A stretch of DNA of 64,000 nucleotides from Acidihalobacter ferrooxydans (GCF_001975725.1 NZ_CP019434.1:2253486-2317485), one strand, 5' to 3'; numbered from the stretch's first letter, positions 35,384 through 44,740 are shown. Program-made: numbers and translations. The notes: generated by a model from the sequence alone, not told the origin.

Positions 35384-38104
35384 TTAGCCACGCGCTCCGC
35401 CGGACACGGTGACCACCGCGCCACGCTTGGCCGCGCCCGCCGAGCCGGTGACCGGGCTGTCCGGCACCTCGGGGCGTTCGAGGTCACGATAGCCCTGTGC
35501 GTTGCGGCCCGCGCCGCGCGGCGCACCGCGCATCGTCGGATTGCGACTCACCGAAAAGTGGCCTTCGGTACCGGTTACGTGCTGCTGCGTACCCCAGGCA
35601 TCGCCAGTGATCGTCGCGTTGCGCTGACTGGCTTCGCCGGTCAGGCGCTGACGGACTTCTGCCTGCGCTTGCGCGGTCTGCACCGCCGCGGCACCCGTAT
35701 CGCGATGGCGAAATTCCGGCGTACCGGTAATCAAGCCTTCCGCACGGTTGGCGCTGCCGCTAATCCGCGTATTGCTCATCAACGAACCGGTCACGGCGCT
35801 GCTGGCGCGTTGCTCGAAAGCCTGTCGCGCGGGCGAGGCTACGCTGAAATCCTCCGGTGCGGCAGGTCGCGGTGCCTGCGGATGCTGCTGGCGCCAAGCC
35901 ACGAAACGGCCACTCGCTGCGCTGTCGACAGCGCATTCGGCCGGCATATTGTCGGCACCGACATAGGGCGTGCCGGTCACGGGCTCACAGGCGCCGCGCG
36001 CGTCGCCGGTCATGAGCGAACCGCCCGCCCCAGGGCGGTCGCCGGTGATGTCGGAAGCCGAGACGATGCCGCGGGTCGGCACGCGCGCCAGCTGCTCGTC
36101 CGCCTGCGACGCCTCGCAGAACTGCGCGTACTGGCCCTGACCGATGTACGGCGTGCCACTGATCGGTGCGCAGCTGCCGAACTCATCGCCAGTCATCTTG
36201 ACCGAACGTCCAATGCCAGTACCGGTGATCACATCACCCTGCCAGGTTTGATCGACGGAAACCTTGCTCACGGCATGATCCGCCGGGGTGCTATCGACGC
36301 AGACCGCCTGCAGGTCCTGCGCACCGACATAGTCGGTTCCGGTGACGAGGTTGCACCGACCCTCCTCGTCACCGGTCATTTTTGGGTTGGAGTTGACCTC
36401 CGTACCGGAAACACGGGTGCCCGCCCGGGTGGACGCCACTCCGACTTTGGCCGGCGCTTCCAGGGCACAGGCGTCGCCGAAGTCTTGACTGTTGAAGTAC
36501 GGCGTACCGGTAATTGCGCGACAAGAGCCCGGCTCGTTGCCGGTCATCTTCAGATCACGCGCCACGGAGGTGCCAGTGACCGGCTGCTGGTTCGGCGTCG
36601 ACATGACGCTCACCTTGCGCGGCTGGCGCGGTGCAGCCGTGCCGCAGAACTCGGCGTACTGTTCGGAACCGAGATATTCGGTGCCGCTCACCGTGCGGCA
36701 GGCGCCGGATTCAATGCCGGTGATACGCGCCGACTGGCCAACCGCAGTGCCGGTCACTGCGCTGCCGTTACCGGTCTCGCTGCGTGCGACCTTGCCGGGG
36801 GCCGGACGCGCGGCGTCGGCTCGAGCGTAGCGCGTGCCGGTGATCTCCCGGCCTGCACCCGCCTCGCCGCCGGTCACCCGGCTTTCGGCGGCAACCATGG
36901 TGCCGGTCATCGTCTTGCCCTTCTGCGTCTGCGTAACGCCAACCTTCTCGGCCGGAACCTGCGGGCGAGTCGAGCAGATGCTCTCGAAATGGTCGGCTGA
37001 CAGGTACTGCGATCCGGTTATTTCGCGACAGGCGCCAAATTCGTTGCCGGTCACCGCGGTATCCGGCATGACGCTGGTACCGGACACGGGTCGACCCGCG
37101 AACGTGTGGCTGTTGGTCACCTTGGCCGGACCGGCTTCCGGTCGCGTCTTGCAGAAGGCGTCGAACTGCTCCGCACCGATGTATTCGGTACCTGTGACAG
37201 GTCGGCAGGAACCGGCTTCGTTACCGGTGACCTGCGGCGCGCGCTCGACCATGGTGCCGGTCACGCCGTGTCCCGCCAGGGTATGGCCTTCTTCAACCTT
37301 CGGTGGCGCGGACAGCGCACGCGCAGTCCGGCGACCGCTGGACTTGCGGCTGACATCGCCCGCTTGCTGCCTGCCGGCTTCCGCACGCCCGGTCAGCGAC
37401 TGCACCTTGCGGCGCTGCATCGCGATCTGGCGCCCGGTCACGCCCTTGTCAAGCGCGACACGCCAATCCTGATCCGGCAGGTATTTGGCAATTTTGGTGG
37501 CCTGCGCCGCACGCTTCATGCCGGCCTTGCCCTCGATCGCCAATGCCTTGCGGCGCGCCTGGGCAATGTCACGGCCGCTGCTGCGGCCATGATTCATGGC
37601 CAGTCGCGCACTGATTTCCTTCGGCGACAGCGACTCTTTACCCGCGGCACTGACCGCCGCGCGCCCCTGCTCAACAGCCTGCGCCGGTTCGCGCCGGGCC
37701 TTTTCGCCCTTGCAGCCACAGCCGCAGTCGGCTTCGCGGCGTGCCGCGGCCTGTACTTGCTGGCGTGGCGCACGCGTCGGACGCGTCCCTGCGGACTGCG
37801 CACCGGGTAACGCGGCCTTGCCGCCACGGCTCATAGCCTCTCGGCGCTGGCGCGCCTTGGCGCGGCCAGACGCTTCGGTATTGGGCGCCGCACCAACAGT
37901 CGGTCGCGGCGACTGTGTCGCAGTGGCAACCGCAGGCCGTGCAACGGCGGCAGACGCCTGTTGCACGGCAGCAGCCGAGCGATGGCGCCCTGCGGGTTGC
38001 ACCGCACGCTTGCCCACGGTAGCCATCGCCTGGCGGCGTTGGCGCGCGAGCTCACGACCGGACAACCTCACTTCAGCATGCGTTTCAGATGAAATCTGCG
38101 TCAT
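35384..38104 (-). CDS. csoS2: Carboxysome scaffold protein CsoS2
   Basis: This 906-residue intrinsically disordered scaffold has four N-repeats with the basic G-R-x3-(A/Q)-x-x-R-R core at ~16-32, 80-96, 177-193 and 224-240. These are the RuBisCO-binding elements. A middle region of V/ITGT and TGNE/TGDE repeats, many with a single Cys (e.g. GSCRPVTGTEYIGAEQFDAFC), follows, and a C-terminal shell-anchoring part ends in VTVSGGARG. A Cys cluster (CGCGC, 127-131) lies between N-repeats 2 and 3. A -1 frameshift site at codon 575 would give a truncated CsoS2A of ~578 residues beside full-length CsoS2B. Confidence 0.94.
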   Translation of the reverse strand: MTQISSETHAEVRLSGRELARQRRQAMATVGKRAVQPAGRHRSAAAVQQASAAVARPAVATATQSPRPTVGAAPNTEASGRAKARQRREAMSRGGKAALPGAQSAGTRPTRAPRQQVQAAARREADCGCGCKGEKARREPAQAVEQGRAAVSAAGKESLSPKEISARLAMNHGRSSGRDIAQARRKALAIEGKAGMKRAAQATKIAKYLPDQDWRVALDKGVTGRQIAMQRRKVQSLTGRAEAGRQQAGDVSRKSSGRRTARALSAPPKVEEGHTLAGHGVTGTMVERAPQVTGNEAGSCRPVTGTEYIGAEQFDAFCKTRPEAGPAKVTNSHTFAGRPVSGTSVMPDTAVTGNEFGACREITGSQYLSADHFESICSTRPQVPAEKVGVTQTQKGKTMTGTMVAAESRVTGGEAGAGREITGTRYARADAARPAPGKVARSETGNGSAVTGTAVGQSARITGIESGACRTVSGTEYLGSEQYAEFCGTAAPRQPRKVSVMSTPNQQPVTGTSVARDLKMTGNEPGSCRAITGTPYFNSQDFGDACALEAPAKVGVASTRAGTRVSGTEVNSNPKMTGDEEGRCNLVTGTDYVGAQDLQAVCVDSTPADHAVSKVSVDQTWQGDVITGTGIGRSVKMTGDEFGSCAPISGTPYIGQGQYAQFCEASQADEQLARVPTRGIVSASDITGDRPGAGGSLMTGDARGACEPVTGTPYVGADNMPAECAVDSAASGRFVAWRQQHPQAPRPAAPEDFSVASPARQAFEQRASSAVTGSLMSNTRISGSANRAEGLITGTPEFRHRDTGAAAVQTAQAQAEVRQRLTGEASQRNATITGDAWGTQQHVTGTEGHFSVSRNPTMRGAPRGAGRNAQGYRDLERPEVPDSPVTGSAGAAKRGAVVTVSGGARG
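36339..36386 (-). promoter_or_regulatory. Programmed -1 ribosomal frameshift signal in csoS2
   Basis: On the coding strand the heptamer C CCA AAA (36,386-36,380) is in the zero frame, at codons Pro574-Lys575. A 4-nt spacer (ATGA) and a perfect 12-bp stem, CCGGTGACGAGG with CCTCGTCACCGG around a 13-nt loop, follow at 36,375-36,339. After a -1 slip translation reads Asn-Asp-Arg and stops at TGA (36,371-36,369). Halothiobacillus csoS2 is known to make CsoS2A and CsoS2B by -1 frameshifting. That this site is used here is inferred. Confidence 0.85.
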
Positions 38105-38195
38105 ATCGTCTACCTTTGGTCACCACTCGACTGACTGCTTTTCGACTGGGCCGGCGCGCGCGGCGCCGGCGGCAGGCCATGCGTTACCGCAGCGC

Positions 38196-38525
38196 TTACG
38201 CGCCGCGGTGAACCACGAAGCTCAAGCCCTGACTCTGGGCGTAGTTGTCGTAGGCGACGAAGCGCACGACATAGTTCGGGAACGCGCGGTGGCAGGCCTC
38301 GATTTCGCTCAGAACCGTATCGACGTTTTCCTCACCGAACATCGGCAGGCCCCACATGTGCCAATAGTTGTCGCTGATTTCTTCGGGGTGGACGTATTCC
38401 ACCGCCGGATTCCAGCCCTGGGCAATCGCGTAGGCGATCTGGTTGCGCACCTGTTCCGGGGTGAACGCCGGCAGGTACGAGAAGGTTTCGTAGCGTTTGC
38501 TACCAAGATAAGGATTCACAGCCAT
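38196..38525 (-). CDS. cbbS: RuBisCO small subunit, form IA
   Basis: This 109-residue protein has the small-subunit signatures [33 protein letters not shown] and [13 protein letters not shown]. It caps the L8 core to give L8S8. It lies 81 bases downstream of cbbL with AGGAG shortly before its ATG, and upstream of csoS2, as in all cso operons with form IAc RuBisCO. Confidence 0.96.
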   Translation of the reverse strand: MAVNPYLGSKRYETFSYLPAFTPEQVRNQIAYAIAQGWNPAVEYVHPEEISDNYWHMWGLPMFGEENVDTVLSEIEACHRAFPNYVVRFVAYDNYAQSQGLSFVVHRGA

Positions 38526-38606
38526 TGCAGTACTCCTGATTCAATTCGCGCCATCGAGCGCTTGGAACGAGAATCTCGACTCAAACCGCGTGAGCGGCGC
38601 GACCAC

Positions 38607-40028
38607 TTATTTGTGGCCGCTGTCCAGCTTGTCGACGGTGTCGAATTCGAACTTGATTTCCTTCCAGGTTTCCATGGCAACCTTGAGCTCGGGCGAATGC
38701 GCCGCGGCTGCGGTCAGGATTTCCTTGCCTTCCACCTCAAGTTGACGGCCCTGGTTGCGCGCCTCGACGCAGGCCTCGACCGCCACGCGGTTGGCGTGCG
38801 CACCGGCCGCGTTGCCCCAGGGATGACCGAGGGTTCCACCGCCGAACTGCAGTACGGAGTCGTCGCCGAAGATGTTGACCAGCGCCGGCATGTGCCACAC
38901 ATGGATACCGCCGGAGGCGACAGCAAATGCGCCGGGCATGGAACCCCAGTCCTGATCGAAGAACAGGCCGCGCGAGCGGTCTTCCGGCACGAAGGACTCG
39001 CGCAGCAGGTCGATCCAGCCCAGGGTCGCATCGCGGTCGCCCTCAAGCTTGCCGACCACGGTGCCGGTGTGCAGGTGATCGCCACCGGACAGGCGCAGAA
39101 TCTTGGTCAGCACACGGAAGTGGATGCCGTGGTGCGGATTGCGGTCGAGCACGGCATGCATCGCGCGATGGATGTGCAGCAGCATACCGTTGTCCCGGCA
39201 CCAGTTGGCCAGGCCGGTGTTGGCGCAAAAACCGCCGGTGATGTAGTCATGCATGATGATCGGGCTGCCGATTTCCTTGGCGTACTCGGCGCGCTTGTAC
39301 ATCTCTTCCGGGGTCGGCGCGGTGACGTTCAGATAGTGACCCTTGCGCTCGCCGGTGTCTGCCTCGGCTTTGAGGATGGCTTCCTGGACGAAGTCGAAGC
39401 GGTCACGCCAGCGCATGAACGGCTGCGAGTTGATGTTCTCGTCGTCCTTGGTGAAGTCCAGACCGCCGCGCAGGGCTTCGTACACGGCGCGGCCGTAGTT
39501 TTTTGCGGACAGGCCGAGCTTCGGCTTGATGGTGCAGCCAAGCAGCGGGCGCCCGTATTTGTTCATCTTGTCGCGTTCGACCTGAATGCCGGCCGGCGGG
39601 CCGCCGCAGGTCTTGACGTAGGCAATCGGGAAACGCACGTCTTCGAGGCGCAGGGCGCGGATGGCCTTGAACCCGAACACATTGCCCACCAGCGAGGTGA
39701 ACACGTTGACGACCGAGCCTTCCTCGAACAGATCGATGGGGTAAGCAATGAACGCGTAGAAGCAGGTGTCGTCGCCCGGCACGTCCTCGATGCGGTAGGC
39801 ACGCCCGCGGTAGTAGTCCATGTCGGTCAGCAGATCGGTCCACACCGTGGTCCAGGTGCCGGTCGAGGATTCGGCGGCCACCGCCGCGGCGGCTTCCTCG
39901 CGGTCGACACCGGCCTGCGCGGTGATCTTGAAACACGCCAGCAGGTCGGTATCAAGCGGCACGTATTCGGGCTGCCAGTATGTCTGTCGATAGTCTTTGA
40001 CGCCTGCGTCAAACTTTTTAACGCTCAT
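38607..40028 (-). CDS. cbbL: RuBisCO large subunit, form IA (carboxysomal)
   Basis: The 473-residue protein contains the catalytic segment TIKPKLGLS (Lys168), the carbamylated Lys194 with metal ligands in [18 protein letters not shown] and [18 protein letters not shown]. Form IA features and leadership of the cso operon show it is carboxysomal. It fixes CO2 onto ribulose-1,5-bisphosphate in the Calvin cycle. A strong GAGGAG lies about 7 bases before the ATG, and a divergent cbbR lies 350 bp upstream. Confidence 0.97.
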   Translation of the reverse strand: MSVKKFDAGVKDYRQTYWQPEYVPLDTDLLACFKITAQAGVDREEAAAAVAAESSTGTWTTVWTDLLTDMDYYRGRAYRIEDVPGDDTCFYAFIAYPIDLFEEGSVVNVFTSLVGNVFGFKAIRALRLEDVRFPIAYVKTCGGPPAGIQVERDKMNKYGRPLLGCTIKPKLGLSAKNYGRAVYEALRGGLDFTKDDENINSQPFMRWRDRFDFVQEAILKAEADTGERKGHYLNVTAPTPEEMYKRAEYAKEIGSPIIMHDYITGGFCANTGLANWCRDNGMLLHIHRAMHAVLDRNPHHGIHFRVLTKILRLSGGDHLHTGTVVGKLEGDRDATLGWIDLLRESFVPEDRSRGLFFDQDWGSMPGAFAVASGGIHVWHMPALVNIFGDDSVLQFGGGTLGHPWGNAAGAHANRVAVEACVEARNQGRQLEVEGKEILTAAAAHSPELKVAMETWKEIKFEFDTVDKLDSGHK

Positions 40029-40210
40029 TCGTTAACTCCTCACTGATTCATGATCAATTCAGAAACACTCACCGCGCGAGACTCACAGGGAGCAGCTACG
40101 GCGTATCTCGCAACATCAGGGCACCGCACCTGCTACCCCTTGACTGTAAACCTCGCCTGACAACCTCTGCCAAACGTCCGGGCACCTTGGTCATGTACCG
40201 TAGTGGCCGG

Positions 40211-40252
40211 AGTATAGATGAGCAATCCAAAGTTTGTAATCAATAGATTGCA
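40211..40252 (-). promoter_or_regulatory. Probable cbbL/cso promoter with adjacent CbbR-type site
   Basis: The 350-bp gap between cbbL and the divergent cbbR holds a conspicuously AT-rich block (40,200-40,285). On the minus strand TTACAA (40,239-40,234), a 17-bp spacer and TATACT (40,216-40,211) make a reasonable sigma-70 promoter with a weak -35. Immediately upstream a T-N11-A motif of LysR type (TCAATAGATTGCA, 40,240-40,252) touches the -35, as expected for an activator. The rest of the gap shows nothing distinct. Confidence 0.45.
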
Positions 40253-40378
40253 TATAACACATAGACTAAACTCTATATATTTCTTGCCCTCAAGCGTTTC
40301 GCTACGCACCCGTACCATCGGGCACAGCGGACACTAAACCAAACCCGTCAATTCCGCCAACCCCATCCGAGCCAGACC

Positions 40379-41326
40379 ATGCGCAACGACACCCCCCACG
40401 CCAGCACTCCGACCGCCACCCCCCAGCTACTTCGCAAAGCCAGTCTGCGGCAACTGCAAATTTTCGACGTGGTCGCCCGTCAGGGCGGATTCACGAAAGC
40501 AGCCGAATTACTGTTTCTCACTCAACCGACTGTTTCGATGCAGATCCACAAGCTCGAAGATTCAGTAGGAACAGCGCTGTTCGAACAGATCGGTCGCCAG
40601 ATTCACCTCACCGAAGCCGGCCACATCCTGCACAACTATGTGGGCGAAGTCATTTCATCCCTCAACCGCGCGGAAATGTCCCTGGCTCAATTGCAAGGCA
40701 TGGAAATGGGTATGCTGCGCATCGCCGCAGTCAGCACCAGCGAATACTTCGTCCCGAGGTTGCTGGGCGGCTTCTGTGCACTGCACCCGAATATCGAGGT
40801 CGCCCTTGAGGTCAATAATCGTGAACACCTGTTTGCGCGCATGAAAGAAAATATGGACGATCTGTACATCATCGGCCGACCACCGCAAAACATAGCCGCA
40901 GAATTCCGCGCCTTCATGCCGAACCCGTTGGTCATTTTCGCCCGTAAGGACCACCCGCTGCGTGCGGCAAAAAACATCAGTCTCGAACAGATCGCCCAGA
41001 ACCCGTTCCTGCTCCGCGAACCGGGTTCAGGCACCCGCGACGCCATTGAAAAACGCTTCAGAGCAAACAACCTGGAGCTTAAGGTCCGCATGGAACTCGG
41101 CAGCAATGAAGCCATCAAGCAGGCCGTCATCGGCGGGTTCGGGCTGTCCGCGCTGTCACGCAACACACTGGAAAGCTGCGAGGAAAAACTCCAGATACTC
41201 GATGTAGAAGGTTTCCCCATCATGTCGTCGTGGCATATCGGGTATCCGACGGGCAAGCGGCTCTCGGTCGCAGCCAAGGGCTTTCTGCAATTCCTTGAGC
41301 AGCAGTTACCGGACATCCCCGATTAG
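40379..41326 (+). CDS. cbbR: LysR-type regulator CbbR
   Basis: This 315-residue LysR protein has an N-terminal winged helix-turn-helix (RQLQIFDVVARQGGFTKAAELLFLTQPTVS, residues ~24-53) and a C-terminal effector domain. It is encoded divergently from cbbL, the classical arrangement of cbbR, which activates Calvin-cycle genes in response to metabolites such as RuBP or NADPH. The TAG stop is followed directly by family A copy A2. Confidence 0.92.
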   Translation: MRNDTPHASTPTATPQLLRKASLRQLQIFDVVARQGGFTKAAELLFLTQPTVSMQIHKLEDSVGTALFEQIGRQIHLTEAGHILHNYVGEVISSLNRAEMSLAQLQGMEMGMLRIAAVSTSEYFVPRLLGGFCALHPNIEVALEVNNREHLFARMKENMDDLYIIGRPPQNIAAEFRAFMPNPLVIFARKDHPLRAAKNISLEQIAQNPFLLREPGSGTRDAIEKRFRANNLELKVRMELGSNEAIKQAVIGGFGLSALSRNTLESCEEKLQILDVEGFPIMSSWHIGYPTGKRLSVAAKGFLQFLEQQLPDIPD

Positions 41327-41437
41327 CTGTTGTTGTCGCTCAGGCAAGCGCGAGAGCTAAGGAATAGGCCGATAAAGCGCCGTTCACAGCGCGTTAAAGA
41401 GGCACAAGGATCCGATTTTGACGCCCTGTCGTGCCGG
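41327..41437 (+). repeat. Family A element, copy A2 (right end lost)
   Basis: It starts CTGTTGTTGTCGCTCAGGCA directly after the cbbR TAG (preceding bases TTAG) and keeps the interior words GCGTTAAAGAGGC, CCGATTTTGACGCC and GTCGTGCC. The expected right inverted repeat CAACAACAGCCTG is absent. The remaining ~185 bp up to the hydrolase gene holds nothing recognised beyond its GGAG ribosome binding site. Confidence 0.65.
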
Positions 41438-41624
41438 TGAATCCCGAGCCCTGCACTGTCATCGCCCCGCCTGACAGCCCCTCCGGGAGACTTGAAAACT
41501 CCATTCGCGCAACTTTTCGCCGCACCTGTTCGGATGAGAGGCAGGCCGCTATCCTTGCACGGCGACGCCTGAATGGCGCACTCTGAAAAAACGTTCATTG
41601 ATCTCCTTTACGCGGAGACTCGCC

Positions 41625-42317
41625 ATGACAGAAGACCCGACCTATCACATCCACGCGCTGGAACTTGGCCCGATGGAAAACTTCGTCTACCTGATCCACG
41701 ATCTGGACAGCGACCGCGCTGCAGTCGTCGATCCGGCCTGGGACATACCGGCAGTGCTCGACCGCGCCGCGCAGGAGGGCATGCGCATCACCGACATTCT
41801 GCTTACCCATAGTCATCATGACCACATCAACGGCATCGATGCCGTGCTCGAAGCCAGCGACGCGCAGATTCACCTGCTCAAACCGGAAGCCGAGTTCTGG
41901 GGGCATCCGCTCGCCAGACCCAGCCTGCATCACGGCGGCGACACCTTCCGCCTGGGCGCGACCGAGATCGACATTCTACATACGCCCGGACACACACCGG
42001 GATCGGCCTGTTATCGTCTCGGGGACGACCTCATCACGGGCGACACGCTGTTCGTGTTCGGTTGTGGCCGCTGCGACCTGAAGGGCGGCGATCCGGAGCA
42101 GATGTACGACACGCTGCGCCATCTGCGCGAAGATCTGCCGAGCGCCACCTGCGTCCACCCCGGCCACAACTACGCAACCAAGCCCGTCTCCACCCTGGAG
42201 GAGCAAGCCGCCTGCAACCCCTTCATGCGCTTCAGCGAAGTCGCCCCATTCGTGCATTACCGCATGCACGAGCATGACCGCATCCGGCATACACCTTACG
42301 GGCCCGTGTGCGACTAA
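41625..42317 (+). CDS. MBL-fold hydrolase, hydroxyacylglutathione hydrolase (GloB)-like
   Basis: The 230-residue metallo-beta-lactamase-fold protein has the metal site LLTHSHHDHING (HxHxDH), a later His in HTPGHTPGS, Asp in LITGDTLF and His in CVHPGHNYA. The overall layout is that of glyoxalase II or related thioester/persulfide hydrolases. The C-terminal substrate domain is short (ending PYGPVCD), so true GloB activity is uncertain. ATG at 41,625 is preceded by GGAG. The stop TAA is part of the CTAA flank of repeat A3. Confidence 0.82.
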   Translation: MTEDPTYHIHALELGPMENFVYLIHDLDSDRAAVVDPAWDIPAVLDRAAQEGMRITDILLTHSHHDHINGIDAVLEASDAQIHLLKPEAEFWGHPLARPSLHHGGDTFRLGATEIDILHTPGHTPGSACYRLGDDLITGDTLFVFGCGRCDLKGGDPEQMYDTLRHLREDLPSATCVHPGHNYATKPVSTLEEQAACNPFMRFSEVAPFVHYRMHEHDRIRHTPYGPVCD

Positions 42318-42453
42318 CAGGCTGTTGTTGTCTACTCATGCGGCACGCCAGAGCGTCAAAATCAGGCTCTTGTGCTCATTTGCGCGCTGTAAACTGCGCT
42401 TTTTCGCCTGACAATCCTTCTCTCGCACGCGCCTGAGTGACAACAACAGCCTG
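42318..42453 (-). repeat. Family A element, copy A3 (complete, with CTAA duplication)
   Basis: This 136-bp element is bounded by perfect 15-bp inverted repeats CAGGCTGTTGTTGTC. It is flanked on both sides by CTAA (42,314-42,317 and 42,454-42,457), a 4-bp target duplication. The left CTAA holds the stop codon of the hydrolase gene. Interior words match A1 and A4 in reverse orientation. No coding content. Confidence 0.88.
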
Positions 42454-42735
42454 CTAAGGGTCTGCCGGTCTGACTTGGAAAAACTCGATCTCGGCGCACA
42501 AACGACAGCGCATCCACGATGCGGCATGGGCTTCACCAGACGATTCAACTTTTTATGCAGATGCGCGAACAGTGTATCGAACCGCCCCTCCAACTCCGCG
42601 TCACGCAGATAGCATTCCAGCACCTCGCTGCTGAGCGCCTGCCACTCCTGATTCAGGGCTCCTGACTATCCGAGGCATCCGACGGACGCCTCAGCCCGTT
42701 CGCGCGGCAAGGAGGGCGCTGAATTCAGCAACGAT
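42454..42735. other. Short gap between A3 and mlaA; possible gene remnant
   Basis: A minus-strand frame (possible GTG start at 42,623) encodes VLECYLRDAELEGRFDTL and a basic helix before running into repeat A3. The peptide looks protein-like but I do not recognise it, and its 3' part would be repeat sequence. It may be a gene remnant cut by A3. Nothing else is seen. Confidence 0.25.
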
Positions 42736-43500
42736 CTACTGCGAGGAATTCGACTGCATCTGCAGCAGTTCCTGTTGCAGCGAGTCCAGCTGATGTTTTT
42801 TCGTGGCCGGGCGCGGGTTATTGTGTTCCAGTACGTAGCGCCGGTGTTGCAGATACGCGTTGCGCACGAACAGATACGGGTCGTACGCCGCATCGATACT
42901 GCTGTCCAAGGGCAGCAGGTTCGCTCGCAGGTTGACCAAATCGAGTGCATCCAACCCGTAACCGGTATCGGTACTGACCACGCCGTAGGCGAGCGGATTG
43001 AAGGCTATTCCATCCACCAGAGGCGCCGGTGCATTGCGCAGCGTGCTCGGCCCGAAAAACGGCAGCACGACATACGGCCCCTCCGGCACGCCCCAGGTCG
43101 CCAGCGTCATGCCGATGTCTTCCTGGTGTGGCGGCAAGCCCAGCGGCGTTGCCACGTCGAACAAGCCGCCGAGTCCGAATGTGGTGTTCATGAGAAAGCG
43201 CGTGAAGTCCTCAAGCGCCTGCGGTTTGCCCTGCAACATGGCGTTCGCGGTGACCGACAACTGCCCCACGTTGCTGAAAAAATCGTTCACCCGTCCGCGC
43301 ACGAACGACGGCGTCACCGCGACATAGGCCTTCGCGGTGGGTTTCAGCACCGCACGGTCCACTGCCGTGTTGAAGCCGTACATGGCGCGATTGTAGCCCT
43401 GCAAGGGATCGCCCGTGTTCGGTGTATACGGCGTCGTGGCGCAACCGGCCAAAAAAGGCGCAAACAATGCGCCCACCAACCATCCATGCCACTTGATCAT
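42736..43500 (-). CDS. mlaA: MlaA (VacJ) family outer-membrane lipoprotein
   Basis: The 254-residue protein has a lipoprotein signal ending LAGC at ~20-23. The MlaA domain reads DPLQGYNRAMYGFNTAVDRAVLKP, RGRVNDFFSNVGQ and EDIGMTLATWGVPEGPYVVLPFFGPS. MlaA extracts phospholipids from the outer leaflet of the outer membrane and passes them to the MlaC pathway. ATG at 43,500 gives a proper signal peptide; a longer frame to 43,623 does not. No other mla gene is nearby. Confidence 0.9.
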   Translation of the reverse strand: MIKWHGWLVGALFAPFLAGCATTPYTPNTGDPLQGYNRAMYGFNTAVDRAVLKPTAKAYVAVTPSFVRGRVNDFFSNVGQLSVTANAMLQGKPQALEDFTRFLMNTTFGLGGLFDVATPLGLPPHQEDIGMTLATWGVPEGPYVVLPFFGPSTLRNAPAPLVDGIAFNPLAYGVVSTDTGYGLDALDLVNLRANLLPLDSSIDAAYDPYLFVRNAYLQHRRYVLEHNNPRPATKKHQLDSLQQELLQMQSNSSQ

Positions 43501-43528
43501 AGCCCCAGCCCCCGACCGTTTAAGCGTA

Positions 43529-44740
43529 TCAGGCCGAACGGCCGCGCGCGGCCGCGATGCGCATCCGCAGGGCGTTAAGCTTGATGAAGCCTGCCGCATC
43601 CTTCTGGTCGTAGGCCCCGGCATCGTCCTCGAAGGTCGCGATGCTGGCGTCGAACAGGCTGTCGTCGGACTTGCGCCCGACCACGCTCACATTGCCCTTG
43701 TACAGTTTCAGACGCACCACACCGTTCACCGGCGCCTGCGAGGCATCGATCATCGACTGCAGCATGCGCCGCTCCGGACTCCACCAATACCCGTTGTAAA
43801 TCAGGCTGGCATAGCGCGGCATCAATTCGTCCTTGAGGTGCGCCGCCTCGCGGTCGAGCGTGATGGACTCGATCGCGCGGTGCGCCTTGAGCAGGATAGT
43901 GCCGCCGGGCGTTTCGTAGCAGCCACGAGACTTCATGCCGACGTAGCGATTCTCGACGATGTCCAGTCGGCCGATGCCATGGGCGCCGCCGATTTTATTC
44001 AAGGTCGCCAGCACAGTCGCCGGGCTCATCGCCTCGCCGTCAAGCGCCACCACGTCGCCCTGCGCGAAGCTCAACTCGATATAGACCGGCTGATCGGGCG
44101 CCTGCTCCGGCGCCACGCTCCAGCGCCACATCGACTCTTCCGCCTCCGCCCAAGGATCTTCGAGAATACCGCCCTCGTAGGAAATATGCAGCAGATTGGC
44201 GTCCATCGAATAGGGCGATTTCTTGCCGTGGCGCTCAATGGGGATCGCGTGTTGCTCGGCATAGGCCAACAGACGCTCGCGCGAAGTCAGGTCCCATTCG
44301 CGCCACGGCGCGATGACCTTGATTCCCGGCTTGAGCGCGTAGGCGCCCAGCTCGAAACGCACCTGATCGTTGCCCTTGCCGGTGGCTCCGTGAGACACCG
44401 CGTCAGCGCCCGTCTGGTTGGCGATTTCGACCAGGCGCTTGGCGATCAGCGGCCGCGCGATGGAGGTGCCGAGCAGGTATTCGCCCTCGTAGATCGCGTT
44501 GGCGCGGAACATCGGAAACACGAAGTCGCGCACGAACTCTTCGCGCAGGTCTTCGATGTAGATTTCCTTGACGCCGAGTGTCCGCGCCTTGGCTCGGGCC
44601 GGCTCGACCTCCTCGCCCTGCCCCAGGTCGGCAGTAAACGTCACTACCTCACACGCGTAGGTTTCCTGCAACCATTTGAGAATCACAGAAGTATCCAGCC
44701 CGCCCGAATAGGCCAGCACGACCTTGTTCACGTCCGCCAT
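43529..44740 (-). CDS. argG: Argininosuccinate synthase
   Basis: This 403-residue protein has the N-type ATP-pyrophosphatase P-loop YSGGLDTSV at 11-19 and the family motifs [30 protein letters not shown] and [17 protein letters not shown]. It condenses citrulline and aspartate in arginine synthesis. ATG at 44,740 with GGAG upstream was preferred to one five codons earlier. The mlaA start lies 28 bases downstream, so the two may be co-transcribed. Confidence 0.96.
   Translation of the reverse strand: MADVNKVVLAYSGGLDTSVILKWLQETYACEVVTFTADLGQGEEVEPARAKARTLGVKEIYIEDLREEFVRDFVFPMFRANAIYEGEYLLGTSIARPLIAKRLVEIANQTGADAVSHGATGKGNDQVRFELGAYALKPGIKVIAPWREWDLTSRERLLAYAEQHAIPIERHGKKSPYSMDANLLHISYEGGILEDPWAEAEESMWRWSVAPEQAPDQPVYIELSFAQGDVVALDGEAMSPATVLATLNKIGGAHGIGRLDIVENRYVGMKSRGCYETPGGTILLKAHRAIESITLDREAAHLKDELMPRYASLIYNGYWWSPERRMLQSMIDASQAPVNGVVRLKLYKGNVSVVGRKSDDSLFDASIATFEDDAGAYDQKDAAGFIKLNALRMRIAAARGRSA

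Noticed and set aside
36000-37320. Regular repeats on the DNA level, CRISPR-like at first sight
   Set aside because: They are in frame and encode the TGNE/VTGT modules of the CsoS2 middle region; unit length and sequence vary as in protein repeats, with no constant direct repeat plus unique spacers.
37596-40046. Very long open frame on the plus strand opposite cbbL, cbbS and csoS2
   Set aside because: It mirrors codon structure of the highly expressed minus-strand genes in a GC-rich genome; the product has no recognisable domain and is rich in His, Arg and Gln.
42336-42623. Small minus-strand frame downstream of mlaA as a full gene
   Set aside because: Its 3' half is repeat A3, and it lacks an ATG; kept only as a possible remnant.
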